DNA of 64,000 bases, taken from NCBI GenBank assembly GCA_002400415.1, contig DGQP01000007.1, forward strand, positions 400,348-464,347. Direction: 5' to 3'. This document shows positions 7,454 through 16,821 of the stretch, piece by piece. A model generated the notes under the pieces. The model searched no databases, was not told the origin of the DNA, and saw only the letters and a list, made by a program, of their open reading frames with translations. The position numbers and the translations under genes are program-made. Every line of letters begins with the position of its first letter. Within the stretch, counting starts at the first letter, position 1. This DNA is from Chitinophagaceae bacterium UBA4411. Lineage in GTDB: Bacteria; Bacteroidota; Bacteroidia; Chitinophagales; Chitinophagaceae.

Positions 7454-10400
7454 ATGGGTGCACAGGCATTGCTGGATCAGTATCAAAACAACCCCCGTCT
7501 TTTTCAGTTGGCGGACAGGCTTTCTTTTTCCCCCGTCCGAACGGATCATCCGGGCTGGCAACCACAAAAAATTTACCTGAAAAACCTGCAGGGCAGTTCT
7601 ACCCAGTTTGCTGTGGCGGCTACATTCTTGCACCCTTCCTGTTCCCAATTCAATCACCTGGTGATATTGAATGATGCGGAAGAAGCCGCATATTTTCATA
7701 ATTCTTTAGAGAACCTGACGGGGGCGCTGGATATTTTTTATTTCCCTTCTTCTTTTAAGAACAGGAAAAATTACCGCCTGCTTAACTCTTCGCATGTAAT
7801 GCTGCGGACAGAAGCACTGACTAAGATTGCGGCTGGCACATCGGGTATTAATAAAAAAATACTGGTTACATACCCGGAAGCCTTGTTTGAGAAAGTAGTG
7901 GTGCCTTCCAGGCTTTCTTCCAATATCATCCATATTAAAACAGGGGATGTGCTCGATACAGGCGATCTCTTACTAAAACTGGCAGACTATGGGTTTGAAA
8001 GAACCGATTTTGTGTATGAGCCGGGGCAATTTGCGATCCGTGGTGGTATTTTGGATATTTACTCCTTTGGTAATGATAAACCTTACCGCATAGAACTATT
8101 CGGTAATGATGTGGATTCTATCCGTATTGTTGATCCCGAAACACAGTTAAGTGAAAGGAAACTATTGCAGGTGAGTATCATCCCCAATGTGGATACACAA
8201 TTTGAGAATGAAGAAAGGGTTTCCCTGTTTGAGTTTCTTCCGCAAAACACTATCGTCTGGCTGCAGGATTATGCCATTTTCAAAGAACGGCTGGCTGATT
8301 GTGAAGAAGACCTGCATGCTTTCCAGAGAGTGCAGGATGAAATTAAAGAAATGGCGGCTTCCCAGCAATCAAAAGAAAGGAAAAGGCCGGAAGAAGATGA
8401 TGATGATAAACTGATCAGGAGAAAAATTAGCGAAACTGATTTTATTTCCATGAACGATGCTGATGCCTGTATGGAGCCTAAGCATCTTGTAGAGTTTGGC
8501 TACCAGCCGCATCTTGCCAGTATTGAAATTGAATTTCACACAAAAGAACAGCCGGCTTTCAACCGTCAGTTTGACCTGCTGATCAAAGACCTGAAAAGCT
8601 GGGAGGGTAAGGGCTTCCGGTTATATCTTTTTGCAGAGAACCCGAAGCAACTGGAACGGTTACAAACCATTTTTGATGACCTGAAAGCAGGGCTGGTGTT
8701 TAATCCACTCGCTATTTCTATTCCCGAAGGTTTCGTGGATGAAGACCTGAAAATTGTTTGCTATACTGATCATCAGGTCTTTCAGCGTTACCATAAATAC
8801 AAAGTAAAGCAGGCGTATAATAAGAATAAAGCACTGACCTTACGGACACTCCGTGAATTGCAACCCGGGGACTATGTGACCCATATTGATCATGGTGTGG
8901 GTACATACAGTGGTTTGCAAAAATTAGAAGTGAATGGCCGTTTGCAGGAAGCTGTCAGGATCATTTACAAGGACAGTGATATTTTGTATGTGAATATTAA
9001 TTCTCTGCATAAGATCACCAAATACACCGGCAAGGATGGAAGTGTGCCCAAAGTGAATAAGCTTGGCAGCGATGTCTGGAATAAATTAAAAGAAAAAACA
9101 AAGGCAAAGGTTAAGGAGATCGCTTTCGACCTGATTAAGTTGTATGCAAAACGAAAGGCACAGCAGGGTTTTGCTCATTCTCCCGATAATTATATGCAAA
9201 CAGAACTTGAGGCTTCTTTTATTTATGAAGATACTCCTGACCAGAGCAAAGCTTCCGCAGATGTAAAAAAGGATATGGAATCGCCATCGCCCATGGACAG
9301 GCTGGTTTGCGGGGATGTGGGATTTGGTAAAACAGAAATAGCCATCCGGGCTGCTTTTAAAACCTGCGTGGATGGAAAGCAGGCTGCTGTCCTGGTACCT
9401 ACTACTATTCTTGCTTTCCAGCATTATAAAACATTCAGCGACCGGTTAAAAGATTTTCCCGTAACGGTTGATTATATCAATCGCTTTAAATCGGCCAAGG
9501 AGAAAAAAGAAACATTGAAGAAAGTAGAGGAGGGGAAGATCGATATACTGATAGGCACGCATGGTATCCTGGGCAAAGAAGTAAAATTCAAAGACCTTGG
9601 TTTGCTGGTGATTGATGAGGAACAGAAATTTGGAGTGGGGCATAAAGAGAAGATCAAAACATTACGTACAACAGTTGATTGCCTGACGCTGACAGCCACC
9701 CCGATTCCGAGAACATTGCAGTTCTCACTGATGGGTGCAAGGGATCTCAGCATTATTAATACCCCGCCACCCAACCGCCAACCTATACAGACAGAAGTAC
9801 AGGTGTATAACGAAGATTTCATCCGTGATGCAATTTATTTTGAAACAGAAAGAGGCGGCCAGGTCTTCTTTATTTACAACCGTATTGCAGGCCTGGCGGA
9901 AATAGCAGCTATTATACAGGGACTGTGCCCTGATCTCAGTATCGGTTTTGCACATGGGCAAATGGAAGGGCATACACTGGAGGAAAAGATTCTTGATTTT
10001 ATTGACCGGCGGTATGATGTCCTGGTTTGTACCAATATCGTCGAAAGTGGTGTTGATATTCCCAATGTCAATACGATCATCGTGAATAATGCACACCAGT
10101 TTGGATTGAGTGATCTTCATCAATTGAGGGGCCGGGTGGGACGCAGTAATAAAAAGGCTTTTTGTTATTTATTATCACCACCCATGAGCACACTGCCTGC
10201 TGATTCAAGAAAAAGATTACAAACTTTGGAACAACACAGTGATCTCGGCAGCGGTTTCCAGATCGCCATGCGGGACCTGGATATCCGGGGAGCCGGGAAT
10301 TTATTAGGCGGGGAGCAAAGTGGCTTCATGGCTGAGATTGGTTTTGAAATGTACCAGAAAATCTTAGATGAAGCGATCCGGGAGCTGAAACGAACCGAGT

Positions 10401-10927
10401 TCAAAGAACTGTTCAGGGAAGAAATCGCCAGACAGGATGATTTTGTACAGGATTGTACTATTGATACAGACCTCGAGATACTCATCCCCGATGAATATGT
10501 TGAAAGTATCACCGAAAGGTTATCTCTTTACCAGCGCCTTGATAATTCTGAATCGGAAGAAGAGCTGGTGGCTATGCGCCAGGAAATGGAAGATCGTTTT
10601 GGGCCTGTTCCGTCACAGGTGAATGATCTCTTTATTACAGTTCGTTGCCGCAAACTGGCTGTTGATCTCGGTTTTGAAAAAATGTCGCTGAAAGATAATA
10701 TACTCCGTTGCTTTTTTATTAACCGCCCAGATTCCCCCTACTTTGAATCTGATCTGTTCACTCATATTTTGCAATACCTGCAAACCGGTACGAATAAGGG
10801 CAAGCTGAAACAAACCGGCAAATTATTCCTGCTGGTGGCGCAGCCCATTAAGGATATGGACGAAATGCACCGTTTCCTGGCGGGTTTGCACCGTCATTGT
10901 TTTGACGCCACCTCCATCCCTGCCTGA
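7454..10927 (+). CDS. mfd: Transcription-repair coupling factor
   Basis: A DNA translocase that removes RNA polymerase stalled at lesions and recruits UvrA. The 1157-residue protein has all expected parts: an N-terminal UvrB-like region, the CarD-like RNA-polymerase interaction domain (PGDYVTHIDHGVGTYSGLQK, about residues 475-495), a helicase domain with Walker A CGDVGFGKTE (about 620) and the DEEQ box VIDEEQKFGV, motif III TATPIPRTL, the helicase C-terminal part with LRGRVGRSNKKAF, and the C-terminal TRCF domain (LIPDEYV onward). The length is normal for the family. The start codon lies 8 nt after a TAnnTTTG element. Confidence 0.97.
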   Translation: MGAQALLDQYQNNPRLFQLADRLSFSPVRTDHPGWQPQKIYLKNLQGSSTQFAVAATFLHPSCSQFNHLVILNDAEEAAYFHNSLENLTGALDIFYFPSSFKNRKNYRLLNSSHVMLRTEALTKIAAGTSGINKKILVTYPEALFEKVVVPSRLSSNIIHIKTGDVLDTGDLLLKLADYGFERTDFVYEPGQFAIRGGILDIYSFGNDKPYRIELFGNDVDSIRIVDPETQLSERKLLQVSIIPNVDTQFENEERVSLFEFLPQNTIVWLQDYAIFKERLADCEEDLHAFQRVQDEIKEMAASQQSKERKRPEEDDDDKLIRRKISETDFISMNDADACMEPKHLVEFGYQPHLASIEIEFHTKEQPAFNRQFDLLIKDLKSWEGKGFRLYLFAENPKQLERLQTIFDDLKAGLVFNPLAISIPEGFVDEDLKIVCYTDHQVFQRYHKYKVKQAYNKNKALTLRTLRELQPGDYVTHIDHGVGTYSGLQKLEVNGRLQEAVRIIYKDSDILYVNINSLHKITKYTGKDGSVPKVNKLGSDVWNKLKEKTKAKVKEIAFDLIKLYAKRKAQQGFAHSPDNYMQTELEASFIYEDTPDQSKASADVKKDMESPSPMDRLVCGDVGFGKTEIAIRAAFKTCVDGKQAAVLVPTTILAFQHYKTFSDRLKDFPVTVDYINRFKSAKEKKETLKKVEEGKIDILIGTHGILGKEVKFKDLGLLVIDEEQKFGVGHKEKIKTLRTTVDCLTLTATPIPRTLQFSLMGARDLSIINTPPPNRQPIQTEVQVYNEDFIRDAIYFETERGGQVFFIYNRIAGLAEIAAIIQGLCPDLSIGFAHGQMEGHTLEEKILDFIDRRYDVLVCTNIVESGVDIPNVNTIIVNNAHQFGLSDLHQLRGRVGRSNKKAFCYLLSPPMSTLPADSRKRLQTLEQHSDLGSGFQIAMRDLDIRGAGNLLGGEQSGFMAEIGFEMYQKILDEAIRELKRTEFKELFREEIARQDDFVQDCTIDTDLEILIPDEYVESITERLSLYQRLDNSESEEELVAMRQEMEDRFGPVPSQVNDLFITVRCRKLAVDLGFEKMSLKDNILRCFFINRPDSPYFESDLFTHILQYLQTGTNKGKLKQTGKLFLLVAQPIKDMDEMHRFLAGLHRHCFDATSIPA

Positions 10928-11012
10928 TAGCCGTTTTCATAAACCTGTTTGAGCCGTAGACACGCTGGCATTTTTCAGCTATTTGTATTACTTTTAGTAT
11001 TCATTCATAACT

Positions 11013-14000
11013 ATGAAGTTCAATCCAATTCCCCTGATAACATTATGCCTGCTGGCAGGGTTTTACTCATCCGCCCAGGATGACAGCCGGTACACCTTAC
11101 AACTTCAGTCCGGAGCATTTGTTCCTTCGAAAAATATCACAGCTGATAAAGTCAGTACGATACAGCCAATATCTGCAGAAGGATTGTCTTTTCTTGTTTT
11201 ACAATTCGAACAAATACCGACCCAGGCAGAAAGAAAAAAATTATCAGATGCGGGAATAGAATTGCTGGATTATATTCCTAATAATGCGTACACAGCAACA
11301 GTTACACGTTCTTTCGATATTTCAGTATTACAACGGGTAAATGCAAGGGCAATTGTTGACCTCGCCCCGGTGCAAAAAATGCAGGCAGGTCTTGCAACAG
11401 GAAATTTTCCTCCACATGCCATTAAAGTCTCCGGTAAAGTTGATGTGTGGATCAGTTTTCCAAAGACTATCTCGGCTGAAAAAGCAATACAGCTTCTGCA
11501 GGATAAAAATTTTGAGATAAATAATACTGATTATAAAAGCTACCGGGTTCTTGGATTGCGGTTATCAATAAGCCGGCTATACGAACTTGCGTCTTTGCCC
11601 ATAATAGAATATGTGCAGGCTGTTCCTAACGAAGACCAGTCCCTTAATACAAACAGTATGGCTGCATCAAGGGCCAATATTGTCAGGACACCATTAGGGT
11701 ATGGAGGGTATAACCTGAACGGGCAGGGTGTAGTAGTAGGCATGGGTGATGATGGAGATGTGCAATCGCATTTGGATATAGCAGGGCATCTGGTTAATCG
11801 TGCTGGCAATTCAATTAAAGCACATGCCACCCATGTCGCAGGTACAGTGGCCGGTGCCGGTTTAATTAAGGAGTTATATACCGGTTATGCACCAAAGGCA
11901 ACTCTTGTAAGTCAGGTCTTTTCGGGAATTTTTAATAATGCACCAGCTTATGTACAGGATTATGGCATGGTAATCACCAATAACTCTTTTGGTACAGTTA
12001 CCAATGATTGTTTTTATAATGGCTTATATGATTTGACATCGAGGATACTGGATCAGCAGGCTATTGATCTTCCGGAATTACAACAGGTTTTTGCAGCAGG
12101 TAATGATGGTAGCAGAACCTGCTCTCCAAATCCTGCTGGCTTCAGGACCGTACTGGGTGGTTATCAATCAGCCAAAAATGTTCTGACAGTAGGTAGTACT
12201 GATTACAAAAGTGATGTTAGTAGTTTTTCAAGTCGCGGACCTGTCAGGGATGGGAGGCTGAAACCTGAGATTATGTCGCAGGGGCAATTTGTTGCTTCTA
12301 CGTGGGTTAATAATATTTACAGCTATAATAATGGTACCAGTATGGCAGCTCCGGGTGTCTCGGGAGGTCTTGCTCTTTTAATTCAGCGATACCGCCAGTT
12401 ACACGGAGGTGCAAACCCTAAAAGTGGTTTGATGAAAGCTCTCTTTTGTAATGGAGCATCTGATAAAGGAAATCCGGGGCCTGATTTTCTGTATGGACTG
12501 GGCAGAATGGATTTGTTGCGTTCTATCACGATGATGAATAACGCAACTTACTTCAACTCAACAGTAGCAAATACTGTAACAAATACACATACAATAATAG
12601 TGCCCGCTAATACTGCACAATTAAAGGTCCTGGTGTATTGGCAGGATCCCCCCGCTTCTGTAATGGCAACAAAGACACTTGTGAATGATATTGATCTGGA
12701 AGTGGTAGATCCTTCCAGTATGGTTATACTGCCAGCCATACTAGATACAGCTTATTCAAATGTCAATAACCCGGCCACGCAGGGTGCTGATCATGTCAAC
12801 AATATAGAACAGGTGGTGATCAATAGCCCTGCAACAGGAAATTATGATATCAGGATAAAAGGAACTGCAATTACGCAAAACCCATTTCAAGAGTATTTTT
12901 TAGTGTACGACATAATCCCGGCCGGTCTTGTACTGACAAATCCTATTGGAGGGGAAGCTATGGTACCATCTGTATCGGCCCTAGATACAGTATATATACA
13001 GTGGGATTCTTATGGCGGTACTTCCAATGATTTTACCCTGGAATTTTCCAGCGATAACGGTACAAATTGGACAACATTAAGCAATACTATCCCGTCAGCA
13101 AATCGTATTTATAATTGGGACGTACCCAATATTCCAACTGAACAGGCAAGAATCCGGATTACAAAGAACAGTACAGGCCTTACACAGGCAAGTTTTCCGT
13201 TTACAATTTTGACAGTGAGCACAGTCTCGTTAGATGCAGTACAGTGTGAAGGGTATATAAAAATAAACTGGACTCCTGTTCCGGGCGCCACAGACTATGA
13301 AGTCATGATTTTGCAGGGAGATGAAATGGTTTCAGTTGCTACTACAACATCATTCAGCTATACATTCAGCGGCTTGTCGAAGGACTCACTGTATTGGGTT
13401 ACTGTAAGACCCAGAATAAACGGTAAACCAGGGCGAAGGGCAGATGCTGTCTCCCGTCAACCGAACAATGGGACCTGTTCAGGTTTAATTTCTGATAATG
13501 ATCTTAAAATTGATGCAATAATATCGCCTGCTTCTTCAGGAAGGATTCTCACTTCGAAAACTCTTTCTTCTTCAACAGCTGTTACTATCCGTATCAAAAA
13601 CCTTGATGATATGGTTTCTTCTGGAAGCATCAATGTAAGTTATTCGATTAATGGGGGAGCGGCGGTGAATGCAACGATCACATCACCGCTAGCAGATATT
13701 GCCGCCGGGAGTACTATTGATTATACATTTGGAACAATGGCTGATCTGTCAGCAACCGGCATTTATTCTATACAGGTTACTGCCACTAAAGCCTCTGACC
13801 CGGTGACAATTAATAATAGCTATACGAAAATCTTTAAACAACTAGATAATCAGCCGATCATTGGTTCCCAACTTCCCTGGCTGGATAATCTTGAGTCGGC
13901 AACTGTACAGTCTATTACAACAAATCAGATGGGTTTTAACGGACTAGACAGGTATGACTTTGTAAGCGGAACGGCTTATGGTCAGGCAAGAACCTTTCTT

Positions 14001-16433
14001 AATACAGGCATTGCTTATTCAGGATCAAAAGCGATTACACTTGATCAGAACAGGTATATTAGCGGGGGCAATGTGGATTCACTGACGGCAACGTTCAACC
14101 TGGCAACTTTTAATACCGTCACCGATGATATAAGAATTGATTTCAGGTACAAAAACCATGGTCAGAAAGCCAATGTGACTGATAAAGTTTGGATAAGAGG
14201 CAGTGATATAGATTCGTGGGTGGAAGTATATGATCTTTTTGCCAATCAGAATCCCGCCGATGGATCGTATAAACTGGCGGGGAATATAGAGGTTAGTGAT
14301 TCACTGTTTGCGCATAGCCAATCTTTTTCATCCAGCTTCCAGGTACGGTGGGGCCAATGGGGTGAATACATAGCTGCCGATAATGAATCAGCTGCAGGAT
14401 ATACATTTGATGATATTAGAATATACAGGGCAATTGATGATATTCAACTAATCAGTATTGATACGCCTTATGTAGTTGCCTGCGGTTTGAATGCCGCCGT
14501 TCCTGTAAAAATTACTGTGCGTAATACCTCGAACACGGTTGTTAATAATATTCCTGTCGTGTTGAAGGTGGATGGCGCTATAATTACAACTGAAACGATA
14601 GCTACTATTCCCGGGAGTTCATCCATCCAATATACATTTTCTGCAACAGCAAACCTGTCTTCGGCAGGCAATCATCTGATAGAAGCATGGGTGAATCTTA
14701 CAACTGATAATTATCGGGAAAATGACACGGTCCGAACTATCATTAATAACCTGCCCTTTATTACTACATTCCCTTACTTGCAAAACTTTGAAGCCGGGGG
14801 TGGCTCATGGTACACAGGGGGTAGCAGGAGCTCCTGGGAGTATGGCACACCTATGTCAGCAAAAATTAAACGTGCAGCAAGTGGGGTCAAAGCATGGAAG
14901 ACAAATATTAACGGTTATTATAATGATGCTGAATTTTCCTATCTCTACTCCCCGTGCTTTAATCTTTCCGGAATGATAGTTCCAACCCTCAGTCTGAGTA
15001 TTGCTATTGACATTGAGGATTGCGGGGCTACTTTATGTGATGCTGCCTGGGTGGAGTATTCGACTGATGGAGGGAACATTTGGACCAAGCTGGGTAATAT
15101 GGGGCAGGGGGGCAATTGGTATAATAAAGATTATGCAGGTGACCAATTGTGGAGCCAGGAGAATTATACCCGCTGGCATGTAGCTACAACAGCATTGCCC
15201 ACGGTTAATAACAGTATGCTTCGGCTGAGATTTGTATTTAACTCGGATGACGGAGTTACAAAAGAAGGCATTGCTATTGACGATATCCATATTTATGATA
15301 ACATCTATGGAATTTACACCGGGCCAACCATGGGCGCCCCGGTGATGCAATCAATACCAGGCGGGATTAACAACTGGGTTGATTTTACAACCGGGGGTAA
15401 ACTGGTGGCGTCTGTCCAGCCGAATAACCAGGGTATGGGCGATACTTACGTACAGGCGTATATTCACTCAGGGCCTGTCAGAACAAACAGCGGGCAGTAT
15501 TACCACAACAGAAATATTACTATCAAGCCAGACCCCTCCTTGGTGAGCCTGGGTGATTCAGCAATTGTCCGTTTTTATTTTCTGGATAGTGAAACAGAAG
15601 CCCTGATTGCTGCAACAGGTTGCGGCAGCTGCACCAAACCTTCAATGGCTTATGAGCTGGGTGTTTCCAAATACAGTGATCCGAATGATGCAGTGGAAGA
15701 CGGAAGCCTGGGTAATAGTCTTGGCAATTACTGGAGCTTTATTAATGCCACGAATGCCGTAAAAGTTCCTTTTGATCTGGGCTATTATGCAGAATTCAAA
15801 GTGAAAGATTTTTCTGAATTCTGGCTGAATAACGGTGGGTTTGATAATAACCATCCGTTACCTGTTCAGCTAATAAGTTTTTCGGCAACCAAAACAGCAG
15901 ACAGAAAGGATGTAATATTGAGCTGGAAAACGGCTTCCGAATTTAATGTCGGCCGTTTTGAAATTGAACTGGCGAAGGGTACTGACGACTTCCGTTTGAA
16001 CAGGTTTGCGAAAATCGGGGAGGTAAGCAGCAACGGTAATTCAACCACCGACCAGCAGTATGGGTTTACGGACCCTGAAAGTAATAAATCAGGGGTTCGT
16101 TATTACCGGTTAAAGATTGTTGATAATGATGGCAGTTTCAGCTATTCTGCAATCAGGTCGGTAGTCTTTACAAATGAAGTAACCTGGCAGGTTTTCCCGA
16201 ATCCTTCTTCGGATGTATTCAACCTCGTTTACCAGGTAAACGAAGGAGAAGCTATGGCTGTGAGGGTGTATGATGCGACGGGGAAAACAGTATACGAATC
16301 AACAATGGCGGGTACAGGATTTATTCAGAAAATGCGTATTGATATGGGAGCCTCTGTTTATGCCAGCGGGTTGTATTTGCTTGAAGCCGTAACCGGGGAT
16401 AAGAAACAATCATTCAGGCTGGTCAAAAAATAA
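11013..16433 (+). CDS. Large secreted subtilisin-family (S8) protease with T9SS sorting domain
   Basis: An 1806-residue exported serine protease. A signal peptide ends near FYSSAQ (residue 21) and is followed by a propeptide-like region to about residue 210. The S8 catalytic triad is visible: Asp in VVVGMGDDGDV (about 246), His in AHATHVAGTVAG (about 273) and Ser in NGTSMAAPGVSG (about 443). After the protease comes a beta-rich P-domain-like segment, a fibronectin type III stretch (about 750-830) and two CARDB-like adhesive repeats (around 840-950 and 1150-1240). The end is a type A T9SS sorting domain (FPNPSSDVFNLVYQVNEGE, then ASGLYLLEAVTGDKKQSFRL). Probably displayed on or released from the cell surface for protein degradation. 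The substrate cannot be inferred. Confidence 0.92.
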   Translation: MKFNPIPLITLCLLAGFYSSAQDDSRYTLQLQSGAFVPSKNITADKVSTIQPISAEGLSFLVLQFEQIPTQAERKKLSDAGIELLDYIPNNAYTATVTRSFDISVLQRVNARAIVDLAPVQKMQAGLATGNFPPHAIKVSGKVDVWISFPKTISAEKAIQLLQDKNFEINNTDYKSYRVLGLRLSISRLYELASLPIIEYVQAVPNEDQSLNTNSMAASRANIVRTPLGYGGYNLNGQGVVVGMGDDGDVQSHLDIAGHLVNRAGNSIKAHATHVAGTVAGAGLIKELYTGYAPKATLVSQVFSGIFNNAPAYVQDYGMVITNNSFGTVTNDCFYNGLYDLTSRILDQQAIDLPELQQVFAAGNDGSRTCSPNPAGFRTVLGGYQSAKNVLTVGSTDYKSDVSSFSSRGPVRDGRLKPEIMSQGQFVASTWVNNIYSYNNGTSMAAPGVSGGLALLIQRYRQLHGGANPKSGLMKALFCNGASDKGNPGPDFLYGLGRMDLLRSITMMNNATYFNSTVANTVTNTHTIIVPANTAQLKVLVYWQDPPASVMATKTLVNDIDLEVVDPSSMVILPAILDTAYSNVNNPATQGADHVNNIEQVVINSPATGNYDIRIKGTAITQNPFQEYFLVYDIIPAGLVLTNPIGGEAMVPSVSALDTVYIQWDSYGGTSNDFTLEFSSDNGTNWTTLSNTIPSANRIYNWDVPNIPTEQARIRITKNSTGLTQASFPFTILTVSTVSLDAVQCEGYIKINWTPVPGATDYEVMILQGDEMVSVATTTSFSYTFSGLSKDSLYWVTVRPRINGKPGRRADAVSRQPNNGTCSGLISDNDLKIDAIISPASSGRILTSKTLSSSTAVTIRIKNLDDMVSSGSINVSYSINGGAAVNATITSPLADIAAGSTIDYTFGTMADLSATGIYSIQVTATKASDPVTINNSYTKIFKQLDNQPIIGSQLPWLDNLESATVQSITTNQMGFNGLDRYDFVSGTAYGQARTFLNTGIAYSGSKAITLDQNRYISGGNVDSLTATFNLATFNTVTDDIRIDFRYKNHGQKANVTDKVWIRGSDIDSWVEVYDLFANQNPADGSYKLAGNIEVSDSLFAHSQSFSSSFQVRWGQWGEYIAADNESAAGYTFDDIRIYRAIDDIQLISIDTPYVVACGLNAAVPVKITVRNTSNTVVNNIPVVLKVDGAIITTETIATIPGSSSIQYTFSATANLSSAGNHLIEAWVNLTTDNYRENDTVRTIINNLPFITTFPYLQNFEAGGGSWYTGGSRSSWEYGTPMSAKIKRAASGVKAWKTNINGYYNDAEFSYLYSPCFNLSGMIVPTLSLSIAIDIEDCGATLCDAAWVEYSTDGGNIWTKLGNMGQGGNWYNKDYAGDQLWSQENYTRWHVATTALPTVNNSMLRLRFVFNSDDGVTKEGIAIDDIHIYDNIYGIYTGPTMGAPVMQSIPGGINNWVDFTTGGKLVASVQPNNQGMGDTYVQAYIHSGPVRTNSGQYYHNRNITIKPDPSLVSLGDSAIVRFYFLDSETEALIAATGCGSCTKPSMAYELGVSKYSDPNDAVEDGSLGNSLGNYWSFINATNAVKVPFDLGYYAEFKVKDFSEFWLNNGGFDNNHPLPVQLISFSATKTADRKDVILSWKTASEFNVGRFEIELAKGTDDFRLNRFAKIGEVSSNGNSTTDQQYGFTDPESNKSGVRYYRLKIVDNDGSFSYSAIRSVVFTNEVTWQVFPNPSSDVFNLVYQVNEGEAMAVRVYDATGKTVYESTMAGTGFIQKMRIDMGASVYASGLYLLEAVTGDKKQSFRLVKK

Positions 16434-16462
16434 AAAAACCATCCCGGTTTGGCGGGACGGTA
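16432..16462 (-). terminator. Intrinsic terminator between two convergent genes
   Basis: Stem CCATCCCG/CGGGACGG (one A-C mismatch that becomes G-U in minus-strand RNA) with a 6-nt loop. The minus strand continues into six or more Ts, so it mainly serves the 16486-16689 gene. It may also work weakly for the protease gene. Confidence 0.7.
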
Positions 16463-16485
16463 TATAAAAATTGCTTTTAATCGGT

Positions 16486-16689
16486 TTACCAGCCTTGTTT
16501 AGCGATACCTGCTTTGATGGCGGCTAATGCTTTTTCTTCGCCCATCAGGGTAGTGAGTTTGTTTCCTTTTCCGTCATTGCCCTGGGCCATATAAGCGCCT
16601 TTGGCTGTTTTGGTGATAACAGCGTCCAGCATCTCAACTCCCTTTTCTTTCGTTTTAACGTTGTAGGCGGTGATTTTTACATCAGACAT
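16486..16689 (-). CDS. Small conserved-looking protein of unknown function
   Basis: I do not recognise the family. The 67-residue product starts MSDVKITAYNVKTKEKGVEM; an ATG two codons upstream (16695) is less likely because MSD starts are typical. It has no signal peptide or membrane helix, a glycine-rich middle (AQGNDGKGNKL) and an amphipathic C-terminal helix (EEKALAAIKAGIAKQGW). The composition suits a real cytoplasmic protein, and the gene has its own downstream terminator. It lies between the subtilase gene and gyrB and faces the former. Confidence 0.6.
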   Translation of the reverse strand: MSDVKITAYNVKTKEKGVEMLDAVITKTAKGAYMAQGNDGKGNKLTTLMGEEKALAAIKAGIAKQGW

Positions 16690-16768
16690 GGTCAATAGTT
16701 TTTGAGTTAGTAAAGGCTGAAATTACGGATTCCGGTGGGTTTCGGGGGGCAATTTTTTTGAACAGGCC

Positions 16769-16795
16769 TAAAAAAGCCTCAAAAAAATGAGGCTA
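16769..16795 (-). terminator. Intrinsic terminator after gyrB
   Basis: Stem AGCCTCA/TGAGGCT with an A-rich (minus-strand T-rich) loop (16775-16794), followed on the minus strand by a run of Ts. Confidence 0.75.
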
Positions 16796-16821
16796 AGTTA
16801 TTTATTCATAATTAGTTAAGC

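Noticed and set aside
9725..10123. Antisense frames of 60-130 codons within mfd
   Set aside because: Shadows of a well-conserved gene on the other strand, with no independent support.
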